A stretch of DNA of 21,535 nt, taken from IMG/VR virus record IMGVR_UViG_3300041809_000683, positions 1 through 21,535 of that record; one strand, 5' to 3'. The stretch comes from a virus. How positions within the stretch are numbered: the stretch's first letter is position 1; every line of letters starts with the position of its first letter. Of this stretch, positions 1-8,674 are shown piece by piece. The notes under the pieces are model-generated. The model did no database searches. It was not told where the DNA came from and saw only the letters and a program-made list of their open reading frames with translations. Position numbers and translations under genes: made by a program.

Positions 1-1
1 G

Positions 2-2824
2 GCTTCTCTGCTCAACAATGTTCTGACTCTGTCGGCAGGGTACATCCTGGTCGCTTCTGCTTCTACCACACCGGCAACTGCTGTCTCAGCCACTCCTTTC
101 GTTGGTGGAACTGGTCAGAGCACCAACACGACTTTCTCCGTATCTCACCTTCCCATCACCGACGGATCGAACGCTGGAGCCGCAACCACTACTCCTGCCG
201 ATGTGACGGTTTTGGTGAACGGCACAGCAGCCTCAGTCACGGCAGTCAATGGAGCAGCAGGACAGTTCACTCTGGCGACTGGCGTCACCACTGGCCAGAC
301 TCTGGAAGTCTCCTACTACACCAACACCTACCAGAGAACCTTCGACGTCATTCCTTCTCCGAATGTCAGTTCGATCATTGAAGTGGGCCTTGGTCCTGAC
401 AGATCTGACTATATTCAGGGAATTGACTACGTTCTCAGTGGCAACACCATCTCCTGGGGAGCAGCGGTCACCACAGAACAGGGAGCAGTGATCGGCACAA
501 CCGCTCCTTTCAACGGTCTTTACATCATCACGACCTTGAAGGACGATCATGCGTATCTTCGTCAAGCCACCGGCGGAGTGAGCAACAGTGTCAACCTGAG
601 CTTCACTCTGGCCGATGTGCCGGTCGACGGATCTGGTTTGGGTAATCCGACCAACGATCCTACCCTTATCAATGTGTATGTGGGACCGGATCCAGTCACG
701 GCTTTCAATGCAGGAACTGTGACTGTTTCGAGCCTTCGTGGAGATTCAGCGACGGTGGTTCTCAAGAATCCTCCGGCAATCGGATCTTTCGTGTACGCTT
801 CCTACTATCGCTCTGTGTTGAACGATCACACCCTTTCACTGACGGCCACGAATCCTGCCATCAGTGGGTACACTATCACTGATGAGAATGGTGTTGTCGT
901 TCCGACAGCACAGATTTCTACAATCATGACTGGGGGCGGTATCACCCCAGCTTCTGAAGATGACACAGTGGTTTGGCCCTATGACTTCTCCGATCTCAAG
1001 GCAGCGATTGAAGGACCGAATGAAGTTGTAACCATCACTTTTCAGAACGACAATCTATATCTCACAACTACTCCTGGAAATCAGGCGTCTGCCACTATCC
1101 AAGGTCTTACTGTCACGGCTCACAACATCGGCACTGCTCCAAACAGTGTGACCAATATCACTTTCGTGGCAGGTTCAGCAGTTGCAGACAGCCTTGCTCT
1201 CACGAAGCTGGGAGAAGCAATCTCGGTGAACATCACTACTGCTTCTTCTGGTGTTCGCACTATGGGAGACATCCTCTCTCTGTTCACTTCAACCCCAGTA
1301 GCCACAACGATTGCAGGTCCCATCACAGCTACCCTCACTTCGGGTATCGCGGGAAATGCTGCTGTAGCTGGAGGTCCGACTAACTTTTCTGGAGGTACTG
1401 CCACTGTCAATACTGGTCCTTACGCAGATCGCTTCATCGTGACTTCTTCACTTAGCAGCGGTGGATCAGCGGGTACAGGTTACCTGGGACAGACCTATGT
1501 CGATGCCACAACGGGACTGAAGTTCACCCTGGTCAATCCCACGGATTCTCTTAGTTACGGTTACACGATCCTCCAGACTGGCTATACTTGGGTTGCTCTA
1601 GACACGATTGCCATCACGGTGTCTAATACAACAACTCGCCATGCTTCACAGATTCCCACCATCGACGTTCCGGGAGTCTGGACTGAAGTCGAGCAGTTCT
1701 TCAATGTGGGCACCGGCAACACGGCCATCATCACGACCTTCAATGGATCCGGCAATGGACCTTCGGTGGGTGAGTACTACTACATCACCTACACGGTCGC
1801 AAAGCAGGCCAGCGACTACGCTCTGAAGTTGTACACCAGCGCGGCGGATGCCTATGCGGCATACGGACAGCCTTCTGCTATCAACCGTCTGTCCTTGGGC
1901 ATCTATCTCGCGACTCTCAATGGTGCTCAGACCTTTGGTTGCATCCAGGTACCACAGCAGCTTAACTCGAACCAGGCCGCCGACTCCGAGTACATCGCGG
2001 CTTTGCAGACTTTGACCACAACTCTACCAGGAAGCGATTCCAAGGTCAACGTGATCGTGCCTCTCAGCACTTCGCTGACGGTACAGCAGGCACTTTCTCG
2101 CCAGCTGATCACTCAGGCTCAGGTTCGTAATCGTGGAGAGGCAATCGGATTTGTGGGCTTCAATCAGTTCACCACTCCGACTCTAGCTCGCCAGTATGCT
2201 CAGTCTCTTGCCAATTCCCGCATCGTCGCGGTGGCACCGTTCTATGCAGCGCTGCAGCTTCCAACACAGGATGCTAACGGAGTCTACGAAGTCATCGGTG
2301 TGACGGGCGAATTCATTGCGGCGGCTCTTGCCGGCCTGAACCTCAACACGGCAAACGACGTTGCAACCTCGCTCACCAACCAGAACCTGGTCGGATTCAC
2401 TCAGCTTCTGCAACGCTACGACGATCCCACCAAGGATCTCATGGCAGGAAGCGGAATCACGGTCTTGGAAGAGAACAACGGAGCACTGTATGTTCGCGAC
2501 TACCTGACCACTGATCCTTCGAACCCGATCACCAGCGAGCCGACTTCCACCACTATCGTCGACTACACTCGCCAGCAGTTCCGCCTTGGACTCAAGCAGT
2601 TCATCGCTCGCAAGTTCACGGCTCAACTCCTGAACGACATCACGATCGTCTCCAACTCGATCTTGACGTCACTGGTTGGCAACGAAATTCTATCGGCTTT
2701 CGCAAATCTGTCGGTGATTGCAAGTCCGACCAATCCAACCGTTGCTCTGGTCACTGTGGCCATCAAGCCTATCTTTGCTATGAAGTATATTCTGGTCACC
2801 TTCTCGGTGGCTACACAGCTGTAA
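2..2824 (+). CDS. Tail sheath protein, 5' end outside window
   Basis: The frame is open from base 2, so the true start lies left of the window and at least 940 residues are visible. The product is expected to form the contractile sheath around the tail tube. The last ~110 residues carry the pattern typical of sheath C-terminal domains: YVRDYLTT, then an arginine-containing helix (DYTRQQFRLGLKQFIARKF), a stretch on the end of the ring-forming domain, and a final beta strand ending in YILVTFSVATQL. The N-terminal two thirds are rich in Thr, Ser, Gly and Val and look like stacked beta domains, which makes this protein larger than T4 gp18 (about 660 aa) and suggests extra surface domains. A GTG at 203 is in frame but is not credible as a start because the frame is coding-like upstream. 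A hairpin terminator follows immediately, and the tail tube gene lies downstream. Confidence 0.9.
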   Translation, partial: ASLLNNVLTLSAGYILVASASTTPATAVSATPFVGGTGQSTNTTFSVSHLPITDGSNAGAATTTPADVTVLVNGTAASVTAVNGAAGQFTLATGVTTGQTLEVSYYTNTYQRTFDVIPSPNVSSIIEVGLGPDRSDYIQGIDYVLSGNTISWGAAVTTEQGAVIGTTAPFNGLYIITTLKDDHAYLRQATGGVSNSVNLSFTLADVPVDGSGLGNPTNDPTLINVYVGPDPVTAFNAGTVTVSSLRGDSATVVLKNPPAIGSFVYASYYRSVLNDHTLSLTATNPAISGYTITDENGVVVPTAQISTIMTGGGITPASEDDTVVWPYDFSDLKAAIEGPNEVVTITFQNDNLYLTTTPGNQASATIQGLTVTAHNIGTAPNSVTNITFVAGSAVADSLALTKLGEAISVNITTASSGVRTMGDILSLFTSTPVATTIAGPITATLTSGIAGNAAVAGGPTNFSGGTATVNTGPYADRFIVTSSLSSGGSAGTGYLGQTYVDATTGLKFTLVNPTDSLSYGYTILQTGYTWVALDTIAITVSNTTTRHASQIPTIDVPGVWTEVEQFFNVGTGNTAIITTFNGSGNGPSVGEYYYITYTVAKQASDYALKLYTSAADAYAAYGQPSAINRLSLGIYLATLNGAQTFGCIQVPQQLNSNQAADSEYIAALQTLTTTLPGSDSKVNVIVPLSTSLTVQQALSRQLITQAQVRNRGEAIGFVGFNQFTTPTLARQYAQSLANSRIVAVAPFYAALQLPTQDANGVYEVIGVTGEFIAAALAGLNLNTANDVATSLTNQNLVGFTQLLQRYDDPTKDLMAGSGITVLEENNGALYVRDYLTTDPSNPITSEPTSTTIVDYTRQQFRLGLKQFIARKFTAQLLNDITIVSNSILTSLVGNEILSAFANLSVIASPTNPTVALVTVAIKPIFAMKYILVTFSVATQL

Positions 2825-2829
2825 CCCAC

Positions 2830-2852
2830 GGGGAGGAGAATCCTCCCCACAT
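2830..2852 (+). terminator. Intrinsic terminator after tail sheath gene
   Basis: Perfect 8-bp stem GGGGAGGA (2830-2837) with TCCTCCCC (2841-2848) and a 3-base loop, followed by ACATTTT. It starts six bases after the sheath stop codon. Confidence 0.8.
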
Positions 2853-2874
2853 TTTCTCGTCTGGTGAAGACAAA

Positions 2875-3654
2875 ATGAAATCAAAGATGATCGCACGTCG
2901 CAAGCAAGCAGCACCTTCGGTAACTCCTGCGGCTCCGGCTCCTCCAAAGCCTGTGGCTGCTCCACCTCCGGTTCCTGGTGTTGGTGCACCTCCAGTTCCT
3001 ACGGCTCCTCAGGAATACCAATCCACTGATGAAGCTCTCAAGGCTGTCAGCACTGACGTCCTGGCTTCAATGGTGAAGGCTCTCGTGGGTGGCAAGGAAT
3101 TTGCGAACGACAAGGCGGCTCAGTTCTTGATCGAAACCATGACGGCTGAACTCAAGACTCGTCCGGTCCAGGTCGAGGATGGCGAACCTCGTCTCGCCTC
3201 CAACAAGAAGAAGGCTGGTTGGATTTCCGTTAACGACAAGACCATGGATCTCGAAGAAGGCGGCGATCGAGTTCCGGAAATTGCTGAAGCTCACGGAAAG
3301 CTGGAAGATCACACCGGCATCGTGAAGACCAGGGTGGTTCTCCCTGAGAAGCTCGCTGCTGCTGAAATTTCTACGGCTTCTGCAGTAAAGAAGGCTGAAG
3401 GATACGTCGCCAGTCTGAAGAACACATACCTCGAATCCAAGGTTCTGAGCACTGTCAATGGAACTCGTCCAGTTCGCGAAGCGGTCGAGTCCATCTATGC
3501 TGCCTCTCTTCGGATGGCCGATGCGACAAAGACACTTGTCAAGCAGCAGGAGCAGGAAGAAGAGGAATCTGAAAAGGCCAGGAAGGCTCTTGAAACTAAG
3601 AAGTCAAGCGCGAAGTACAAACTGGGTGGTTTGATGATCGCGGCGGCGGAATAA
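2875..3654 (+). CDS. Proline-rich, charged structural-region protein, unrecognised
   Basis: 259 aa. I do not recognise a family. Residues 1-10 are basic, residues 13-45 are a proline/alanine-rich stretch (repeated PAPPKPVAAPP-like text) that would be extended, residues 50-90 look helical, and residues 215-250 form a strongly charged helix with runs of Glu then Lys/Arg, likely a coiled coil. No signal peptide or membrane segment is visible. The ATG at 2875 is preceded by a weak ribosome site (GGTGAAG). It sits between tail sheath and tail tube, where a virion or tail assembly role is plausible, but that is inferred from position only. The proline-rich plus acidic-helix style resembles the scaffold-like protein at 6562. 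Confidence 0.7.
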   Translation: MKSKMIARRKQAAPSVTPAAPAPPKPVAAPPPVPGVGAPPVPTAPQEYQSTDEALKAVSTDVLASMVKALVGGKEFANDKAAQFLIETMTAELKTRPVQVEDGEPRLASNKKKAGWISVNDKTMDLEEGGDRVPEIAEAHGKLEDHTGIVKTRVVLPEKLAAAEISTASAVKKAEGYVASLKNTYLESKVLSTVNGTRPVREAVESIYAASLRMADATKTLVKQQEQEEEESEKARKALETKKSSAKYKLGGLMIAAAE

Positions 3655-3713
3655 CTACTTCCGATTTTCTCACTACCGGGCACCAGAGTTAGAAGCACAC
3701 AGGAGATTGAATC

Positions 3714-4364
3714 ATGGTAGATTGGTCAGATTGCGGTGTGTATGCAATTCGCAACACTGTGACTGATCAAGTGTACGTGGGAAGTGCCTATTCCTTTAAG
3801 AATCGCTGGAGTAGACATCGTCAGGAATTGATTTTGGGAACTCACTGCAATCCTAAGTTGCAGGCTAGCTGGAATAAGTATGGAAAAGACGCTTTTGTAT
3901 TTGAAGTGCTTGCCTACTGTTCCAAGGGTGACGTGCTGATTTTTGAACAATTGGGAATTGACGCATTTGATTCATACAACAAAGGTTTCAATCTTTGTTC
4001 CAAAGCAGGCAGTAGAGCAGGAACTACTCAGTCTTCAGAGGCTAGAGAGAGAATTCGGCTATCAATGATGGGAAAGACCAATCGAAAAGGTCAGTCCAAC
4101 TCTGAAGAACATAGTCTTGCCATAGGGATAGCCATGAAGGGAAATCAGTACGCTAAGGGACATTGTCGTTCCGGCTATACTCTTAGCCCTTCTCACTTAA
4201 CAAACTTGTCCGAGTCTCACAAAGGATATGTGTGGTCTGAAGAATCCAAGGCTAGGCTGAGAGCCAACACTAAGGGCAGACCAGGACGGAAATCCACAGT
4301 GGTCACTAGACAAGCGATGCGTGATGGTTGGGCAAAGCGGAAACTGAAGCTACAGGCCTTCTAG
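3714..4364 (+). CDS. GIY-YIG homing endonuclease (free-standing)
   Basis: 216 aa. The N-terminal nuclease domain shows GVY at residues 8-10 and YVG at 21-23 (the GIY-YIG pair), Arg31 in KNRW, and a Glu at 78 in FEQLGID that fits the metal-binding glutamate. The C-terminal half has several NUMOD3-like DNA-binding motifs (SSEARERIRLSMMGK, SEEHSLAIGIAMKGN, WSEESKARLRANTKG). Such enzymes cut DNA at a homing site to copy their own gene into phages lacking it. The gene stands between a structural-region gene and the tail tube gene, is visibly richer in A/T than both, and has a good ribosome site (AGGAG, 9 bases before the ATG). No intron features were seen around it, so it is best viewed as a free-standing mobile gene. 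Confidence 0.92.
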   Translation: MVDWSDCGVYAIRNTVTDQVYVGSAYSFKNRWSRHRQELILGTHCNPKLQASWNKYGKDAFVFEVLAYCSKGDVLIFEQLGIDAFDSYNKGFNLCSKAGSRAGTTQSSEARERIRLSMMGKTNRKGQSNSEEHSLAIGIAMKGNQYAKGHCRSGYTLSPSHLTNLSESHKGYVWSEESKARLRANTKGRPGRKSTVVTRQAMRDGWAKRKLKLQAF

Positions 4365-4380
4365 GCAAAGGAGATTCACA

Positions 4381-5064
4381 ATGGCAACGGGCGCATATCT
4401 TTACCAAGAGGGAGCAACGCCACAAACATCTACGGTGCTTTCAACTCGCTTCCGCATCTTTTCACATGCGGTGGGCAACGGCAAGTTCACGAAGTTGGGA
4501 GTGACGTCTTCTTTCAACATTCAGGAACAGCGCAATGTCGAAGCGGTGCGTGGCTTGGGATTTGGTGATCAGGTTGCTGAGCTTGTGCCCGGAGTGACGG
4601 CCCCGATGTCAATCTCTGTGAATCGCACCGCTCTGTACCTGGCAAATCTTCAGCAGATGATGGGATACAAGGCTGGCGTTTCCGGCCTGGTCCGTTCACT
4701 GCGTCACCACAAGTGGCCCTTCGATATCAAGACCGAGATTGCCTTCTCGGAACTGGTGTCCGAGCTTGGCAGTGGTGCAGGCCCCGATGCAACAGTGGCC
4801 TCATACTTCAACAATGAGGGCGGTCTCAACAACTATGGCAACACCGGAATCTACGCTGTGGCCACAGTTTACGAGGGATGCTGGATGGAGTCCTACACAT
4901 CCAACTACCAGGTCGAGCAGGCAGCGGTAACTGAAGATTGCCAGATTGTGGTGACGGATATCTTTGATTGTTCGGGGAGCGTGTACGGTGAGTTCATCGA
5001 CGCAGGACTCAATAAAAACGATCCCACAGGCAGAAGTCTCTTGTTTTCTTTGGTTGGAAGCTAA
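4381..5064 (+). CDS. Tail tube protein
   Basis: 227 aa. Expected to polymerise into the inner tail tube under the sheath, the role of T4 gp19. The N-terminal region, with SSFNIQEQRNVEAVRG followed by a GDQVAELVPG segment and SISVNRTALYL, matches the usual layout of myovirus tube proteins, in which an early strand pair and a loop mediate ring stacking. It is longer than T4 gp19 (163 aa), mainly through residues ~130-185. No cleavage signal or membrane segment is visible. The ATG has a strong ribosome site (AAAGGAG, 7 bases upstream). In a T4-like order it would directly follow the sheath gene, but here it is separated by the proline-rich protein and the GIY-YIG gene. A strong terminator lies 20 bases after the stop. 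Confidence 0.85.
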   Translation: MATGAYLYQEGATPQTSTVLSTRFRIFSHAVGNGKFTKLGVTSSFNIQEQRNVEAVRGLGFGDQVAELVPGVTAPMSISVNRTALYLANLQQMMGYKAGVSGLVRSLRHHKWPFDIKTEIAFSELVSELGSGAGPDATVASYFNNEGGLNNYGNTGIYAVATVYEGCWMESYTSNYQVEQAAVTEDCQIVVTDIFDCSGSVYGEFIDAGLNKNDPTGRSLLFSLVGS

Positions 5065-5085
5065 TCTTCCAACTCCACAGCAAGG

Positions 5086-5122
5086 AAAGGGCGAGAGAGC
5101 TAGACTTTCTCGCCTTTTCTGT
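5086..5122 (+). terminator. Strong intrinsic terminator after tail tube gene
   Basis: Stem of 13 bp (5086-5098 with 5106-5118, core GGCGAGA/TCTCGCC, two G-T wobbles) around a 7-base loop; the stem's 3' arm ends in TTTT and is followed by CTGTATTTT. The A-run on the left arm could also make it work weakly on the other strand. Confidence 0.88.
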
Positions 5123-5151
5123 ATTTTACAGTCCATATAAGAGGCACTAAG

Positions 5152-5622
5152 ATGCACAGCAAACTTCTTCAACGGAAAGCAACCGGATACAAATGTCCTG
5201 ACTGTGGACATGAGCAAAATCACAATGAAAGTTGTGATGAATGCGGAAATTGCTGTGGCATCGACAAGACTGCAACACCATTCTATGGACCTATTCCCAG
5301 AGGGGTGGGCGGTGCAGATCTTGACGGTATTCCGGACTCTCCGATCAACAACAAAACTCCTGAATATGCTGAGGAGTCTCGCGGGTACAAGAACCCTCTG
5401 GCTGAGAAGGGAACTGAGAACAAGGATGAGGATGCCAACTTGGTGGAAGGAATTCCTCCCGGTTTGATTGTAGCAGGAGTGGATATCCACGAGTCTCCGA
5501 CGAAGCTCCCACCGCGCAATGATCTACGCAGACACCTCGACAAAGATGCTCTGGAAGAAGATGAAGAGCCTGAGATGAGGCATCTGATCTCATGTTTAGT
5601 AGTTGCTGAGAAGGAAATCTGA
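5152..5622 (+). CDS. Small zinc-ribbon protein, function unknown
   Basis: 156 aa. Residues 15-35 carry a zinc-ribbon-like cluster: CPDC (15-18), then CDEC (28-31) and CC (34-35). The rest is polar and low in hydrophobic residues, with Pro/Gly-rich text in the middle and an acidic stretch (EEDEEPE) near residue 140. I do not recognise a family. It starts the gene block behind the tail tube terminator, with a ribosome site AAGAGG 7 bases before the ATG. Its neighbours are virion assembly genes. In T4 the portal gene lies at about this place, but this protein is far too small to be a portal. Confidence 0.75.
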   Translation: MHSKLLQRKATGYKCPDCGHEQNHNESCDECGNCCGIDKTATPFYGPIPRGVGGADLDGIPDSPINNKTPEYAEESRGYKNPLAEKGTENKDEDANLVEGIPPGLIVAGVDIHESPTKLPPRNDLRRHLDKDALEEDEEPEMRHLISCLVVAEKEI

Positions 5623-5648
5623 CTAAGAGACTCTCTATAGGAAGCACA

Positions 5649-6569
5649 ATGACGAAACTGCCTTTTGGACACAAAATCTCGCAGGCTACATTAGCCAATC
5701 CCGTTGTCTCAATTGATGACTGGGGAAAGATGTATGCCAATCGTGCGTTTGGTTTTGGACAGAAAAGGGCGTCACTGAGCAAGATCGCGGAGTCCTCTCA
5801 GTATCTCCTGTCACACTGCTGCATCATGAGCAGCGTGATGGTTGAGAACACTCCGTTCGATTACCTCATCAAGCCGGAATGCAGTCACCTCGTCAACAAC
5901 AACGACGATGCTTGGTCGAACGAGGTCCTGCGGATGTCTCACAAGACTTTCGTTGGAGCCTTCAACTTCCTCGAACACTTTCAAAATTCCAAGCATGCCA
6001 AGGGTCACATTCTTGACGCACAACTGCGCAAAGTGTCGATCTCTCCTCCCGATGTATGGGTCTGGTTCTGTGACATTCTAGTTGCCACTGAGATGGTTCA
6101 CGAGCAGTTGATCGGGGACATCCGGAGTGGCAAGGTCAAGTACATGTCCATGGGATGCGTGACGGATCTGGTGATCTGTTCCTTCTGTGGTGCACGTGTA
6201 ACTGACGCCAACACATACTGTCAGCATCTCAATTTTCAGAAGGGAATGTTCATGCCGGACGAGGATGGTATCCCTCGTCGCATAGCTGAATTGTGCGGGC
6301 ATCCTTCACTCCCCAACGCAGGCGTGAAGTTCATTGAAGCCAGCTGGGTTGAGACTCCGGCCTTCCCTGGCGCGGAACTTCGTGGTATTGTATCTGATGA
6401 AAACGGCAATGATACATGGACCGGACCCAAGACCAAATTCACTCATTCGATTGCTGCTGGATACCAGAAAGTCGCTTCTTTACAAAATAGCGACTCCCTG
6501 ATTCTTAATTCGAATGGTGATGATGCTGCTTTAGAAGCAAATCTTCACTGGAGACTGCGCAATGCGTAA
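5649..6569 (+). CDS. Probable prohead (capsid maturation) protease
   Basis: 306 aa. The likely role is cleavage of scaffold and capsid proteins during head maturation. The segment from residue ~95 to 175 fits the serine-protease fold of phage prohead proteases: VGAFNFLEHFQ with a candidate catalytic His, KGHILDAQLR, a WVWFCDILVATE strand, and IRSGKVKYMSMGC, where the Ser before MGC is the candidate nucleophile. Directly after it comes a C-x2-C...C-x2-H cluster (CSFCGARV...CQHL), which looks like a small zinc-binding insert and is unusual for the family. The position upstream of a scaffold-like gene and the capsid gene agrees with the T4 order of protease, scaffold, capsid. The stop overlaps the next ATG by eight bases. 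The residue assignment is inferred by eye. Confidence 0.6.
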   Translation: MTKLPFGHKISQATLANPVVSIDDWGKMYANRAFGFGQKRASLSKIAESSQYLLSHCCIMSSVMVENTPFDYLIKPECSHLVNNNDDAWSNEVLRMSHKTFVGAFNFLEHFQNSKHAKGHILDAQLRKVSISPPDVWVWFCDILVATEMVHEQLIGDIRSGKVKYMSMGCVTDLVICSFCGARVTDANTYCQHLNFQKGMFMPDEDGIPRRIAELCGHPSLPNAGVKFIEASWVETPAFPGAELRGIVSDENGNDTWTGPKTKFTHSIAAGYQKVASLQNSDSLILNSNGDDAALEANLHWRLRNA

Positions 6570-8613
6570 ACTTTCTCAACTGAAACAGGCTCTCTTGAAG
6601 AAGGAAGCTGATCTTGACATGCTTGACGACCAGATCATGTCTCTGCCGACTTCTTCAGTCAAGTTTGACTCCCTTGCCCAGAAGCGTGAGGACATGGAAA
6701 CCGATATCCGTCAGCTTCGCGAGGGCATCGAGGTTCTCAATGCTTGGGACACTCTCAAGGGCGGCGATTGGTCAGATGAGATGAAGCAGTCTCTTGGCGA
6801 AATCGATCCGTTGGTCGTGGAAATGGCGACCGGCGAGGCTGATGAAGGAATGGGCATGGATGATTTGGGTATGGGTGCTCCTCCCATGACCAACTTCGCA
6901 CCTGAAGCTCCCCTGCCTCCTCCTGCACCAGCTGTTGAACCTCCTCCCCTGGAAGAGCCTGTAGCACCTCCGCCTGTTGAAGAAAACACCATGGATGAAA
7001 TTCCTTCCGGTGATGAACTTGCCGGCGAAGAGCCACCGGCGGAAGAGCCACCTGTCGAGGAAGAGCCACCTGTCGAGGAAGAACCTCCTGCTGAAGAGGC
7101 ACCGATTACGGCATCAAGCAAGAAATCCAACTTCCCGACTCCAAGTAAGAAAGGCACTCCGGTGCCTACCGCTCAGAAGAAAGGCAACACAACCATGGCG
7201 ACTGCGACCGAAACCACGAAGTCTTCTTCTCTTAAGGATAGAATCGCTGCTATCAAATCAAAGAGAGCAGAAGCGATCAATAAGGAAGCACAGACTAGAG
7301 TCGCTTCCGCTTGGACTGTTGCTAAGACTCTTTTGCCCACAGCCCCTGCAACCATTCAACAGAAGCTAGCAGAATCTCTTCTGGCGAATACCACCAAGGC
7401 TCTCAAGGCCATCTGCCGGCAGACAGCGAGAAATGCTGCTTTCCAGAAGACCTGCGAGGCGATCGCGTCGGTCACCAAGACCACGATGAACGACCTCATG
7501 GAGAACCCAAGCATTCTTGCCAGTGAAGAGAGTGCTGTGAAGTCTGAATTGAAGGGTGATCCCAAGAGTGCCACCACGAAGAAGGCTGACGACCGCAAGG
7601 ACGCTGGCCCGGTGCCTCCTGCTTATCCCGAACCCATCCGCAAGGAACCTGCTGAGATCGATGCCGGCAAGGCTGGCGATCGTGAAAAGGACACCGTCGA
7701 CAAGACCATGAGCGACCAGAAGGTCACGCCCAAGGAAGCAGCCAAGACCAAGAAGGCCTGCTCTGCCTGTGGCAAGGATCACCTGGAAGGCGAATGCTCG
7801 ATGGCGACAACAGCGTCCAAGAAGACCAAGAAGGCCGGTCCTGAGGACATGGCTCCCCCGGCTGCAGGCCCCACGGCTCCTCCAGTTGAAGAAGGCGGCG
7901 ACATGCCTCTACCTCCTCTGCCGGAAGAGGGTGAAGGCGAAGAGAAGCCTGAAGGTGAGTCCGAGGAAGTGGTTGGCGACGAAGAGAAGCTCGAAGTTGT
8001 TGAGCAGATCGACGAAGTCATCCAGGACATCGAACAGATCAAGGATGACATCGAGGAGAATTCCGAAGAGCTCAACCTTGAAAGCATCTTCGACAACGAC
8101 AAGCTCGAGGACAAGGAAGCATCTCTCGCCAACAATGGCAACGTCACTGCCGGCGAAGACGACAATGACTTCCTGCCCAGTTCAGCCCAGAACATGGAAG
8201 CCAGCATGGAAGAGTCTCCCATCGGCGACATGTTCGACCTGACTGCCTCCGATGCTGACCCGATGGCTCGTCTCTTGGGCAGCACCAAGTATGCCGAAGT
8301 GGATGCGTCTCTGTCCAAGGTCGTGAAGCCTGGGGATATCGCTCAGACCTTCAAGACTGATGCCGTTGGCAAGGATCCTCGTGACAACGAAACCGATCAC
8401 GAAGATTCTCTGCTGACTGACATCCTCAAGAGTCTCGACCAGGACGACTACGACACCACTCGTGATCAGACTTCGCACCAGGAAGAGCCCACCGAGGCCA
8501 ACACCAAGGTCGGCACCAAGAAGTCCATCACCAAACTGAAGACTGTGGTTGCGGCGGCTCCTGCTGCGGAATCCAATCTGGCGTCTCTGCTGTTCAGCGA
8601 CGACGACATGTAA
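6562..8613 (+). CDS. Acidic scaffold-like / prohead core protein
   Basis: 683 aa, extremely acidic and proline-rich, with helical segments. Residues 1-70 look like a coiled coil; ~105-185 are Pro/Glu-rich with short tandem repeats (EEPPVEEEPPVEE); ~215-310 form an Ala/Lys-rich helical domain; a C-x2-C-x3-H-x4-C cluster (CSACGKDHLEGEC) lies near residue 400; ~440-530 are again acidic with a long helix; and the end is SDDDM. Composition and place between a probable protease and the capsid gene suggest a scaffold or core protein removed during head maturation. The start overlaps the stop of the protease gene by eight bases, which suggests coupled translation. An in-frame ATG at 7195 (MATATETTKSSS), with AAAGG about 10 bases upstream, could give a shorter second product. 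The identity is inferred, not recognised from sequence. Confidence 0.6.
   Translation: MRKLSQLKQALLKKEADLDMLDDQIMSLPTSSVKFDSLAQKREDMETDIRQLREGIEVLNAWDTLKGGDWSDEMKQSLGEIDPLVVEMATGEADEGMGMDDLGMGAPPMTNFAPEAPLPPPAPAVEPPPLEEPVAPPPVEENTMDEIPSGDELAGEEPPAEEPPVEEEPPVEEEPPAEEAPITASSKKSNFPTPSKKGTPVPTAQKKGNTTMATATETTKSSSLKDRIAAIKSKRAEAINKEAQTRVASAWTVAKTLLPTAPATIQQKLAESLLANTTKALKAICRQTARNAAFQKTCEAIASVTKTTMNDLMENPSILASEESAVKSELKGDPKSATTKKADDRKDAGPVPPAYPEPIRKEPAEIDAGKAGDREKDTVDKTMSDQKVTPKEAAKTKKACSACGKDHLEGECSMATTASKKTKKAGPEDMAPPAAGPTAPPVEEGGDMPLPPLPEEGEGEEKPEGESEEVVGDEEKLEVVEQIDEVIQDIEQIKDDIEENSEELNLESIFDNDKLEDKEASLANNGNVTAGEDDNDFLPSSAQNMEASMEESPIGDMFDLTASDADPMARLLGSTKYAEVDASLSKVVKPGDIAQTFKTDAVGKDPRDNETDHEDSLLTDILKSLDQDDYDTTRDQTSHQEEPTEANTKVGTKKSITKLKTVVAAAPAAESNLASLLFSDDDM
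7024..7095 (+). repeat. Tandem repeat coding for EEPPVE units
   Basis: Two exact 18-base copies of GAAGAGCCACCTGTCGAG (7042-7059 and 7060-7077) are flanked by two degenerate copies. They code for a Glu/Pro linker in the scaffold-like protein and keep the frame. Confidence 0.8.
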
Positions 8614-8642
8614 ACCCAGTAAAACCAGTTACATCACAGGGT

Positions 8643-8674
8643 CGGCTCAGATTAACCTCTGAGCCGATTCTTTT
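8643..8674 (+). terminator. Intrinsic terminator after scaffold-like gene
   Basis: Perfect 8-bp stem CGGCTCAG (8643-8650) with CTGAGCCG (8659-8666), 8-base loop, then ATTCTTTT. The stop codon of the antisense HNH gene lies inside the loop. This terminator implies that the capsid gene downstream needs its own promoter, which I could not identify. Confidence 0.82.

Noticed and set aside
4801-5490. Antisense open frame of 229 codons across the tail tube end
   Set aside because: It runs through a strong terminator and over two better-supported genes, and its protein shows no motif.
5152-5622. Portal protein at the place expected from the T4 order
   Set aside because: The protein is only 156 aa with a zinc ribbon; no portal-like gene is visible in the window, so it must lie elsewhere.
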